Source of the DNA: T1Sed10-7 sp046483565
Lineage (GTDB): Bacteria; Actinomycetota; Nitriliruptoria; Nitriliruptorales; Nitriliruptoraceae
Direction: 5' to 3'
Length of the DNA: 17,549 nt
Assembly: GCA_046483565.1 (NCBI GenBank)
Contig: JAWOCZ010000295.1
Span: forward strand, 1 to 17,549
Part shown: positions 1-6,917 of the stretch, in pieces
How the letters are laid out: every line of letters begins with the position of its first letter
Numbering within the stretch: the first letter of the stretch is position 1
The notes under the pieces: generated by a model
Told to the model about the DNA's origin: nothing
Seen by the model: the letters and a program-made list of their open reading frames with translations, nothing else
Database searches by the model: none
Position numbers and translations under genes: made by a program

Positions 1-461
1 GGGCCCCAGTCCAGCGCCCGCGACGGGCACGCGGCGACGCAGGCGGGGTCCTGGTCGGCCGCGCGGTAGTCACGGCACAGGTCGCACTTGGACATCACGC
101 CGCGGTCCGCGTCGTACTGCGGGGCCGAGTAGGGGCAGGCCCACTCGCAGTAGCGGCACCCGATGCACTTGCTGTCGTCGACGTAGACGACGCCGTCCTC
201 ACCCTGGGTCATTGCGGTGGTCGGGCAGACCTCGACGCAGACCGCATCCTCGCAGTGGTTGCAGGACACCGACATGTAGCTGGCGAACACGCTCGGTTGG
301 AACGTGTCACCATCGACCTGCCAGGTGCCGCCCTGGTACTCGACGACCCGTCGCCAGGTCGTGCCCACCGGCAGGTCGTGCTTGTCCTTGCACGCCACCT
401 GGCAGGCCCGACACCCGTTGCAGCGGGTCTGGTCGAAGTAGAAGCCCAGTTTCTCGGCCAT
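1..461 (-). CDS. dmsB: DMSO reductase iron-sulfur subunit B, partial (C-terminus off window)
   Basis: Electron-transfer subunit of a DmsABC-type molybdoenzyme; it passes electrons from a quinol-oxidising membrane anchor to DmsA. The frame opens at ATG 461 and is still open at base 1, giving about 153 residues of a protein usually near 200. Four cysteine groups are visible: CNGCRACQVAC (residues 14-24), CNHCEDAVCVEVC, CIGCRYCEWAC and CDLC followed by CVAAC. This is the 16-cysteine pattern of four [4Fe-4S] clusters in the DmsB/NrfC/PhsB ferredoxin family. The start lies 19 nt after the dmsA stop with an AGGA ribosome site, so the two genes are probably cotranscribed. A membrane anchor (DmsC or NrfD type) and a TorD/DmsD chaperone would be expected beyond the left edge. 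The family is certain; the assignment to DMSO reductase rests on the neighbouring DmsA. Confidence 0.93.
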   Translation of the reverse strand, partial: MAEKLGFYFDQTRCNGCRACQVACKDKHDLPVGTTWRRVVEYQGGTWQVDGDTFQPSVFASYMSVSCNHCEDAVCVEVCPTTAMTQGEDGVVYVDDSKCIGCRYCEWACPYSAPQYDADRGVMSKCDLCRDYRAADQDPACVAACPSRALDWG

Positions 462-480
462 GATGTTCGCTTCCTGCTGG

Positions 481-2946
481 TCAAGCGGACTCGACCTGAA
501 CGAGGATCGTGTGCTGTGCGTTGCCCTTGTGGATCGGCGACTGGCGCCAACTGGTGAGGGTGTTCACGGAGCCGCCCGTGTCGATGCCGTTCGCATCGGG
601 TTGGAACCAGGCTCCCTGCGGGACCGAGAGGACCCCCGGTGCGATCCGGGAGGTGACCCGCGCCGGTAGCCGGATCCGCCCGCGCTCGTTGAACACGTGG
701 ACGGGATCGTTGTCGGCGATCCCCCGCTCACCGGCATCGCGTGGGTTGATCCACACCACCTGCGGGTGTGCCTCCTGCAGCCAGGGCAGCTCTCCGTAGG
801 AGGAGTGGGTGCGCTGCTTGTAGTGGTGCCCGATGCACTGCAGCGGGTAGGCGTCGTTGGTGCGTGCCGCCTCGATCCCTCCCCAGGTCGCGAGGTACTC
901 CGGGGTCGCGGTGATGCGATCGCCCTCGGGCAGCTCCCAGGTGTCGGCCATCTCCCACAGGGTCGAGGAGAAGATCTCGATCCTGCCCGACGGGGTGTTG
1001 AGCGGGTTGGCCTGTGGGTCGGCGCGGAAGTCCTCGAGGGAGACGCGCCCGACCTCGGGTGGATCGGGTGAGCGCCACACGCCGAGCTCGCGGAGTTCCT
1101 CGAAGGAGGGGAGCCCGGGGATGTTCTCCCTCGACGCCTCGACGATCGCGCGGACCCACTCCTCCTGGCTGCGGCCCTCGGTGAACTCCTGCTCGGTGCC
1201 CAGCCGTCGGGCGATCTCCGTGCACATCTCGTAGGTGGTCCGGCAGTCGTACATCGGCTCGATGACCTGATCCGCCAGGATCGTGTACTGCATGTTGCCG
1301 GCACTGCCCTGGGAGGCGAGGTCGAGCTGTTCGACGTTGGTGGTGTCGGGCAGGAGCAGATCCGCGTAGCGGGCCGAGACCGTCATGCGTGTGTCGATCA
1401 CCACGATCATCTCGCACTTGGTGTCGTCCTTGAGCAGCTCCACCGTGCGGTTGATGTCGGCGTGCTGGTTGGTCATGATGTTGCCGGCGTACTGCCAGAT
1501 CATCTTGATGGGTGCGGGCAGCCGATCGACACCACGGACCCCGGCGTTGAGGGCGGTCATCTCCGTGCCGTGGTCGACCGCGTCCGTCCACGCGAAGACC
1601 GGGATCGATGCCGCGACGGGGTTGGCCGTCGGGAAGAGGTTGACCATGGGCAGGCTCGCCGCGCTCTCCCGTTCGCCGGTGCCACCACCGGGGATCCCGA
1701 TGTTGCCGGTCATCGCCGCCAGCGTGAACACCGCCCGCGCCTGGTTCTCCCCGTTGGCGTGGCGTTGGGGCCCCCATCCCTGGGTGATGGCCACCGGCCC
1801 GGTCGTCGCGATCTCACGTGCCAGGCGGGTGATCGTGCCGGCAGGGACGCCGCAGATGCCGGCTGCCCACTGCGGGGTCTTGGCGGTGCCGTCAGGACCG
1901 TCGCCGAGCACGTAGGCCGCGTAGGAGCTCCCGGCCGGGATGCCCTCGGGCAGCTGTGCGTCGTCGAAGCCCTGACAGTAGGTGTCGAGGAACGCCTGGT
2001 CGTGGAGCCCCTCGGTGATCATCACGTGGGCCATACCCGCGACCAACGCGGCATCGGTGCCGGGCCGGATCGCCACCCACTCGTCCGCGATCGTCAGGGC
2101 GGTCTCGGAGTAGCGGGGGTCGATGACGATCGTGCGGACCTGGTGGTCCTCCTTGGTCGTCTGGGTGACGAAGGTCTCCCCGCCACCCGACATGCGGGTC
2201 TCGAGGGGGTTGTTACCGAACATGACCTGCAGGTTCGCGTTCTTGGCATCGTCGAAGCTGTTGGAGCCGATCCAGCCGCCGTAGTGGTACTCCACGGCAC
2301 CCTGGATCTGCGCCGTGCTGTAGTCGGCGTAATGGTTGAGATAGCCGCCGACGGTGTTCATCAGACGGGCGATCGGCGTCGCTGCCGGCGGCCAACTCTT
2401 CGTGATGGTGCCACCCAGCGTCCCGGTGCCGTACTGGAGGTAGATCGACTCGTTGCCGTAGTCGGCGATCAGGCGTTGGATCGTGTCCGCGATCTCGTCG
2501 AAGGCCTGCTCCCAGCTGATCTCCTCCCACTCCCCGCTGCCGCGCTCACCCACCCGCTTCATCGGCGCCTTCAGCCGGTCGGGTGAGTAGACGTTCTGGC
2601 GCATGGTGCGCCCGCGGACGCAGGCACGGATCTGCTGTGATCCCATCTCGTTGTCGCCCGTGTCGTCGGGCAGAACCCGAACGATCGTCCCGTCGACCAC
2701 CTGCATCCGCAGGGGACATCTCGAGCCGCAGTTGACGTTGCAGGAGGACCACACGGTCCGCAGCGCCGGCGATGTTTCCTGCGCCCCGGCGGCACGCCCC
2801 CACACCCCTGCGGGGGTGAGCCCGAGGCGTGCCCCGGAGCCGGCCAGCGCCATCCCGCCACCCGCGACGGCCGACCACTTCAGGAACGAGCGGCGCGAGG
2901 GATCGCGCGGCCCCCCTGCATCGGTTCTGGGAGCTTCGGTCGCCAT
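481..2946 (-). CDS. dmsA: DMSO reductase catalytic subunit A (molybdopterin oxidoreductase, Tat-exported)
   Basis: An 821-residue molybdopterin-guanine-dinucleotide oxidoreductase, the size of E. coli DmsA. It resembles DmsA along its whole length, with recognisable blocks such as YGTGTLGGT, GGYLNHYADYSTAQ, FGNNPLETRMSGGG and QGWGPQRHANGE. A twin-arginine signal (SRRSFLK, residues 17-23, then a hydrophobic stretch) predicts folded export outside the membrane. Cys69, Cys73, Cys77 and Cys109 form the N-terminal iron-sulfur site. Ser210 in DYSTAQ sits where this family places its serine molybdenum ligand. The C-terminal part is the molydopterin-dinucleotide-binding domain. The ATG at 2946 is preceded by a strong GAGGAGGG ribosome site. 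dmsB follows after 19 nt. The likely reaction is reduction of DMSO, TMAO or another S/N-oxide in anaerobic respiration; the true substrate cannot be read from sequence. Confidence 0.95.
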   Translation of the reverse strand: MATEAPRTDAGGPRDPSRRSFLKWSAVAGGGMALAGSGARLGLTPAGVWGRAAGAQETSPALRTVWSSCNVNCGSRCPLRMQVVDGTIVRVLPDDTGDNEMGSQQIRACVRGRTMRQNVYSPDRLKAPMKRVGERGSGEWEEISWEQAFDEIADTIQRLIADYGNESIYLQYGTGTLGGTITKSWPPAATPIARLMNTVGGYLNHYADYSTAQIQGAVEYHYGGWIGSNSFDDAKNANLQVMFGNNPLETRMSGGGETFVTQTTKEDHQVRTIVIDPRYSETALTIADEWVAIRPGTDAALVAGMAHVMITEGLHDQAFLDTYCQGFDDAQLPEGIPAGSSYAAYVLGDGPDGTAKTPQWAAGICGVPAGTITRLAREIATTGPVAITQGWGPQRHANGENQARAVFTLAAMTGNIGIPGGGTGERESAASLPMVNLFPTANPVAASIPVFAWTDAVDHGTEMTALNAGVRGVDRLPAPIKMIWQYAGNIMTNQHADINRTVELLKDDTKCEMIVVIDTRMTVSARYADLLLPDTTNVEQLDLASQGSAGNMQYTILADQVIEPMYDCRTTYEMCTEIARRLGTEQEFTEGRSQEEWVRAIVEASRENIPGLPSFEELRELGVWRSPDPPEVGRVSLEDFRADPQANPLNTPSGRIEIFSSTLWEMADTWELPEGDRITATPEYLATWGGIEAARTNDAYPLQCIGHHYKQRTHSSYGELPWLQEAHPQVVWINPRDAGERGIADNDPVHVFNERGRIRLPARVTSRIAPGVLSVPQGAWFQPDANGIDTGGSVNTLTSWRQSPIHKGNAQHTILVQVESA

Positions 2947-3009
2947 GACACGCCCTCCTCACTCGGACGGGCCGAGGGCCACGCCCGGTCGGGAACCCTC
3001 GACCTCGAA

Positions 3010-3024
3010 GCTCGTCGCACGAGC
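3010..3024. promoter_or_regulatory. Perfect inverted repeat upstream of dmsA
   Basis: GCTCGT-CGC-ACGAGC is a hyphenated palindrome with 6-bp arms and a 3-bp centre, about 64 bp upstream of the dmsA start. It lies in the 259-bp gap between dmsA and the SDR gene, where no coding frame is convincing. It could be an operator. It does not resemble the FNR consensus (TTGAT-N4-ATCAA), and palindromes of this length do arise by chance in GC-rich DNA. No convincing -10/-35 pair was found in the gap. Confidence 0.25.
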
Positions 3025-3205
3025 GGCCGACAGGAAGTGCCATCCACCTCGCATCGCTCGCCGGTTGGCCCTACTCGTCGAAGCCATCCAGGCATCGATC
3101 GCCCAAAGCCCCCAGCCGGCCAGGGTGCGCAGGGCGGTCCGGTCCCCCACCGCTCCGCCACGACACGCGGACGCTCCGCGACCTACGCCGCGCCGCGTGA
3201 GCCGC

Positions 3206-3970
3206 TCAGGTCGCGATGGTGCCGCCATCCACCGGCAGGGTGATGCCGGTGACGTAGCTCGAGGCGTCGGAGGCCAGGAAGACCACGGCGGAGACGAACT
3301 CCTCCGGCTCGCCCTTGCGCCCCGCGGGCACCCGCAGGGCCTGGACTCCCTCGAGGTAGCCCTCCGGGTACTGCTCGGTCATCTCCGACTCGAAGAACCC
3401 CGGAGCGATCGCGTTGACCCGGATGCCCTTGCGGCCCGTCCACTGGACGGCCAGATCGCGGGTCAGCCCGACGATCCCCGCCTTCGACGCCGCGTAGGCG
3501 GCCTGCGGCAAACCGGCGGTGGTCAGGGCCAGCACGCTGCTCACGTTGATGATCGAGGAGCCCGGCTGCATGACTCGGCCACAGGCCTGCGCCATCCAGT
3601 ACGACCCCTCGAGGTTGATGTCGATCACCTGTCGGAACTGCTCGGGTGTCTCACGGGTCGCAGGGACGGCCGTCCCGATGCCGGCGTTGTTCAGGAGGAC
3701 GTCCACCCGCCCGAACGCCTCCATCGCAGCCTCGGTGCTCTGGGTCGCGGTCGCCGGCTCGGCCACGTCGCCGACGACCACCACGCAACGCCGACCGGTC
3801 GCCTCGACCTGCTCCCTGGTCCGCTCCAGCCGCTCGGCGCGACGGGCCACCAGGACCACGTCCGCCCCGGCCGCGGCCAGGCCGACAGCAGCGTGGACCC
3901 CGAGTCCGGACGAGGCGCCGGTCACGATGGCGACACGATCGGTCAGGGCGAAGCGGGCGAGCGGGTCCAT
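3206..3970 (-). CDS. SDR-family NAD(P)-dependent oxidoreductase
   Basis: A 254-residue classical short-chain dehydrogenase/reductase, probably cytoplasmic. The Rossmann cofactor motif TGASSGLG is at residues 17-24, NNAG at 94-97, and the active-site tetrad is Asn118, Ser144/145, Tyr159 and Lys163 (YAASK). The C-terminal PVDGG is typical of the glucose-dehydrogenase/3-ketoacyl-reductase branch. ATG 3970 is chosen because GGAGG lies 4 nt upstream and the protein then begins at normal SDR length. A longer frame to 4051 would run into osmC. Arg residues after the second strand (VARRAER) hint at NADP(H) preference, as an inference. It lies 64 bp downstream of osmC on the same strand and is probably cotranscribed. 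Substrate unknown. Confidence 0.9.
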   Translation of the reverse strand: MDPLARFALTDRVAIVTGASSGLGVHAAVGLAAAGADVVLVARRAERLERTREQVEATGRRCVVVVGDVAEPATATQSTEAAMEAFGRVDVLLNNAGIGTAVPATRETPEQFRQVIDINLEGSYWMAQACGRVMQPGSSIINVSSVLALTTAGLPQAAYAASKAGIVGLTRDLAVQWTGRKGIRVNAIAPGFFESEMTEQYPEGYLEGVQALRVPAGRKGEPEEFVSAVVFLASDASSYVTGITLPVDGGTIAT

Positions 3971-4034
3971 GGGTCCTCCGGGTCGGACGACAGGGACAAC
4001 TCGGCGTCCCTCGGGTGGCCGCGAGGGTGCAGCC

Positions 4035-4463
4035 TCAGGCGAAGGCGGCATCCAGGGTGATCTCGACGCTGTCCGCCAGCGCCTGGGAGACCGGACAGCC
4101 TTCCTTGGCCGCGGTCGTCGTCTCGTCCAGCCCCGCGTCGTCGAGGCCGGGCGCGCTCACACGCACGGTGATGGCGCTGCGCGTGATGCCCGTCCCGGGG
4201 ACGAAGGTCACGGTGACCGACGTCTCGAGCCGCTCGGCGGGCGTCCCGCGGTCGGCGAGCTGCTTGGACAGGGCCATCGAGTAGCAGGAGGAGTGGGCGG
4301 CAGCGATGAGCTCCTCGGGGCTGGTCTTGCCGCCTGGCTCCTCGGCGCGCGCCGGCCAGGAGACGGCCGCGTCCTGGACGAGCCCGGAGGACTCGAACGT
4401 GACGGTGCCGGAGCCCTCGAAGAGGGTTCCGTTCCAGACGGTGGCAGCGGTGCGGTCGGTCAT
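4035..4463 (-). CDS. OsmC-family peroxiredoxin (organic hydroperoxide resistance)
   Basis: A 142-residue OsmC/Ohr-family thiol peroxidase that reduces organic hydroperoxides in the cytoplasm. The two redox cysteines are visible: Cys60 in AAAHSSCYSMALS and Cys123 in EGCPVSQAL. The segment SPEELIAAAH just before the first cysteine is the family signature and is closer to OsmC than to Ohr. ATG 4463 is preceded by GGAGAG; the frame continues upstream without a stop, but that part shows no family similarity. A minus-strand TATGGT at 4566-4571 could be its -10 box, but no matching -35 is apparent. It is divergent from the exporter at 4635 and leads into the SDR gene 64 bp downstream, a pairing that suggests a small stress or detoxification unit. 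Confidence 0.92.
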   Translation of the reverse strand: MTDRTAATVWNGTLFEGSGTVTFESSGLVQDAAVSWPARAEEPGGKTSPEELIAAAHSSCYSMALSKQLADRGTPAERLETSVTVTFVPGTGITRSAITVRVSAPGLDDAGLDETTTAAKEGCPVSQALADSVEITLDAAFA

Positions 4464-4612
4464 GAGCTCTCCGTTCGCGGTGGCGGACTCGACGGTGCGG
4501 CAACACGCATCCGGCGACACCCTCGGGCCGACAACGTCGGTGGTGGGCCGGTCGTGGCAGCGATGACCATAGTCGGCTGTCGGCGGGATGCCGGCGGGCG
4601 GCAGGTCGGTTG

Positions 4613-4627
4613 CACACCCGTTAGCGT
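4613..4627 (+). promoter_or_regulatory. Putative -10 region, CACACCCGTTAGCGT, upstream of the EamA exporter
   Basis: The 15-mer ends in TAGCGT (4622-4627), which fits the TANNNT form of an actinobacterial -10 box. The same 15-mer occurs at 14141-14155 upstream of the rimK-like gene. Initiation about 7 nt after the box would fall at or next to the exporter ATG at 4635, implying a leaderless or near-leaderless mRNA. No -35 hexamer is recognisable at 17-18 bp. Confidence 0.45.
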
Positions 4628-4634
4628 GCCAGGG

Positions 4635-5618
4635 ATGGCAGACGACCGTGCCCCCACCTCGCACCTCCCCGGGGACCTGCGGCGCCGCCAGCGCAGCGGG
4701 CTCGTGCTCGCCACGATCTCGGCCGCAGCCTTCGGATCGTCGGGGCCGATGGGCCGCGCGCTGATCGACGCCGGTTGGACCTCGGGCGCCGCCGTGCTGG
4801 TCCGCCTCGGGGGTGCGGCGGTGCTGCTGGCCGTCCTCGTGCTGGTGCTGCAGCGCGACCGCGTGCGGCTGACGTGGCACACGACCCGCGTACTGCTCGT
4901 CTACGGCCTGGTAGCGATGGCCGGGGTCCAGCTGGGCTTCTTCAACGCGGTCCGCACCCTGGACGTCGGCATCGCGCTCCTACTCGAGTACCTGGCCCCG
5001 GTGCTGCTGCTGGCCTGGACGTCGATCCGGGCCCGGCGTCGACCACCGAACTCGACGTTGTTCGGCGCCGCGCTCACCCTCGTGGGGTTGGTGCTGGTCC
5101 TGGACCTGACCGGCGCCGACACGGTCGATCCCGCCGGGGTCGCGTGGGGGCTGTTCGCCGCGGTCTGCCTCGCGGGGTACTTCAGCCTGTCGGCCCGGGA
5201 GGACGCCGACCTGCCACCACTGCTCATGGCCGCCGGTGGGACCGCGGTCGGCGCGACGGCGATCGCACTGGCCGGTGTGCTCGGCATCGTGCCCGTGGGC
5301 TTCACCGCGGCCGACACGGTGCTGGCCGGGATCTCGGTGTCGTGGTTGCTGCCCGCGCTGTGGTTGGTCGTGGTCTCCACCGCGGCCGCCTACCTCACCG
5401 GGATCGTCGGCGTCGTGCGCCTCGGCCCACGCGCGGCGTCCTTCGTGTCGCTGTCCGAGGTGCTGTTCGCCATCCTCGTCGCGTGGCTCCTGCTCGCACA
5501 GCTGCCCGGCCTGCTCCAGCTGCTGGGCGGGGTCAGCATCCTGTCCGGCATCGTGGTGATCCAGCGCACGGAACGCGGCGAGCCGATCCCGGCCGGGCCA
5601 CCGCCGCCCACGACCTGA
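4635..5618 (+). CDS. EamA/RhtA-type drug/metabolite transporter (amino-acid exporter-like)
   Basis: A 327-residue inner-membrane protein of the DMT superfamily with two EamA repeats and about ten hydrophobic helices. The first repeat ends with LLLEYLAPVLLLAW (residues 116-128), resembling the EYLGP segment of the threonine/homoserine exporter RhtA. The second ends with LGPRAASFVSLSEVLFAILVA (263-283). A charged N-terminus (about residues 1-21) precedes helix 1. ATG 4635 is used because no later start precedes helix 1; only a weak AGGG abuts it, and the -10-like box 8 nt upstream suggests leaderless translation. It is divergent from osmC across 171 bp and is apparently monocistronic. Substrate is unproven: amino acids, nucleobases or other metabolites are possible. 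Confidence 0.88.
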   Translation: MADDRAPTSHLPGDLRRRQRSGLVLATISAAAFGSSGPMGRALIDAGWTSGAAVLVRLGGAAVLLAVLVLVLQRDRVRLTWHTTRVLLVYGLVAMAGVQLGFFNAVRTLDVGIALLLEYLAPVLLLAWTSIRARRRPPNSTLFGAALTLVGLVLVLDLTGADTVDPAGVAWGLFAAVCLAGYFSLSAREDADLPPLLMAAGGTAVGATAIALAGVLGIVPVGFTAADTVLAGISVSWLLPALWLVVVSTAAAYLTGIVGVVRLGPRAASFVSLSEVLFAILVAWLLLAQLPGLLQLLGGVSILSGIVVIQRTERGEPIPAGPPPPTT

Positions 5619-5656
5619 GCCAGGTACCTCGGCGGCCGGTGTCCCGGGCCTCCCGC

Positions 5657-5712
5657 GCAGCGTCGCCGTCGCAGCGTCGCCCTCGCACCGTCGTCCTCGC
5701 AGCGTCGCCCTC
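5657..5712. repeat. Tandem repeat, 14-bp unit x4, upstream of GT4 gene
   Basis: Four head-to-tail copies of GCAGCGTCGCCCTC with one to three changes each, at 5657-5670, 5671-5684, 5685-5698 and 5699-5712. The array fills part of the 204-bp gap between the exporter stop and the GT4 start. The 14-bp period cannot keep a reading frame, which supports this stretch being non-coding. Confidence 0.85.
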
Positions 5713-5822
5713 GCACTTCTTCCGGGTCCAAGGCCCTTGGCCCCTGGCGGCCCGCTGTCCCCCGCCGCACGGTCACAGCAGTGCGGCCGCCGTACTCCCT
5801 GTCCCTGGATCGAGGGGGCGCC

Positions 5823-6917
5823 GTGAGGATCCTGCAGCTGGCCCCGCCATGGTTCACCGTTCCGCCGGTGCGTTACGGAGGCACGGAGCTGGTGATGGCC
5901 GCCCTCACCGACCAGCTCATCGACGACGGCCACCAGGTGACGATGCTGGCTTCCGGCGGCTCGTTGACGCGTGCCGAGCTCCGCACCGTGTACTCCAGCC
6001 CTCCGAGCGAGCAGCTGGGCGATGGCGTCGTCGAGCTGCCTCACGTGCTCACTGGCTACCGCGACCGCCACCGCTACGAGCTGATCCACGATCACACGGT
6101 GACCGGGGCGGCCGTCGGCGCCCTGCTGGACGGCCCCCCCATCGTGCACACGGTCCACGGTGCCTGGACCTCCGACCTGTGCCGTCTGTACGAGATGATC
6201 GCCGACCGGGTCGCGCTGGTGGCCGTCAGCCACGACCACGCGGCGCACGCCCCGTCCGGGCTGCCCATGGCCGGCGTCGTCCACAACGGGATCGACGTGG
6301 CCCGCTACCCCTTCGAGGCACGCTCCCTCGGCCACCTCGCCTGGGTCGGCCGTGCCGGAGCGGACAAGGGCGCCGACCTCGCCGTAGCGGTCGCCACCCG
6401 GCTCGGCCTGCCACTGCGCATCGCCATGAAGCTCAACGAACCAGAGGAACACCGGTGGTGGGAACAGGTCATGGTCCCCCTGCTCGCCGACACCGACACC
6501 GTCGTGGTCCACAACGCGACCCATGCGCAGAAGCTCGCCGTGCTGCGCGGAGCGGCCGCGCTGCTGGTGCCGATCCGTTGGGACGAGCCCTTCGGCCTCA
6601 CCATGGTGGAGGCCGGCGCCTGCGGCATCCCCGTCGTGGCGTTCGCCCGCGGGGCCGTCCCCGAGATCGTCGAGGACGGTCGGACGGGCTGGGCCGTGCC
6701 GCCCGACGACGTCGATGCGATGTGCACCGCGGTGGAGCGGGTCGGAGAGATCGACCGTGGGCTCTGTCGCGACCACATCGAACGCCACTTCGCTGCAGCT
6801 CGGATGGCGCAGGGCTACGAGCGGATCTACGCGTCGCTGGTCCGGACCAGGACGATCCGACTCCCCGACCTCGACACCTCGTCCACCTCGCCAATGTCGC
6901 CAACCTCGCCACCGTGA
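5823..6917 (+). CDS. GT4-family glycosyltransferase
   Basis: A 364-residue cytoplasmic GT-B glycosyltransferase of the retaining GT4 family. The N-terminal acceptor domain opens with MRILQLAPPW and the glycine-rich YGGTE loop (residues 18-22). The donor domain carries WVGRAGADKGAD (174-185) and the E-x7-E signature EPFGLTMVE (255-263), followed by PVVAFARGAVPEIV. GTG 5823 is chosen because GAGGGGG lies 4-7 nt upstream and the protein then starts on beta-strand 1; an upstream ATG at 5781 lacks this. The C-terminus ends in a low-complexity STSPMSPTSPP tail. Its stop overlaps the GH65 start by one base (TGATG). The context points to transfer of a sugar onto an alpha-glucan or glucoside; donor and acceptor are not readable from sequence. 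Confidence 0.9.
   Translation: MRILQLAPPWFTVPPVRYGGTELVMAALTDQLIDDGHQVTMLASGGSLTRAELRTVYSSPPSEQLGDGVVELPHVLTGYRDRHRYELIHDHTVTGAAVGALLDGPPIVHTVHGAWTSDLCRLYEMIADRVALVAVSHDHAAHAPSGLPMAGVVHNGIDVARYPFEARSLGHLAWVGRAGADKGADLAVAVATRLGLPLRIAMKLNEPEEHRWWEQVMVPLLADTDTVVVHNATHAQKLAVLRGAAALLVPIRWDEPFGLTMVEAGACGIPVVAFARGAVPEIVEDGRTGWAVPPDDVDAMCTAVERVGEIDRGLCRDHIERHFAAARMAQGYERIYASLVRTRTIRLPDLDTSSTSPMSPTSPP

Noticed and set aside
1462..2586. Open frame of 374 codons on the plus strand
   Set aside because: It is fully antisense to the well-supported dmsA gene. Its translation is rich in Arg, Gly, Val and Asp with no domain, as expected from codon bias in GC-rich DNA.
4566..4571. Minus-strand TATGGT as an osmC promoter
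   Set aside because: Reasonable -10 match, but no -35 at proper spacing, so it is mentioned only in the osmC entry and not called as a separate site.
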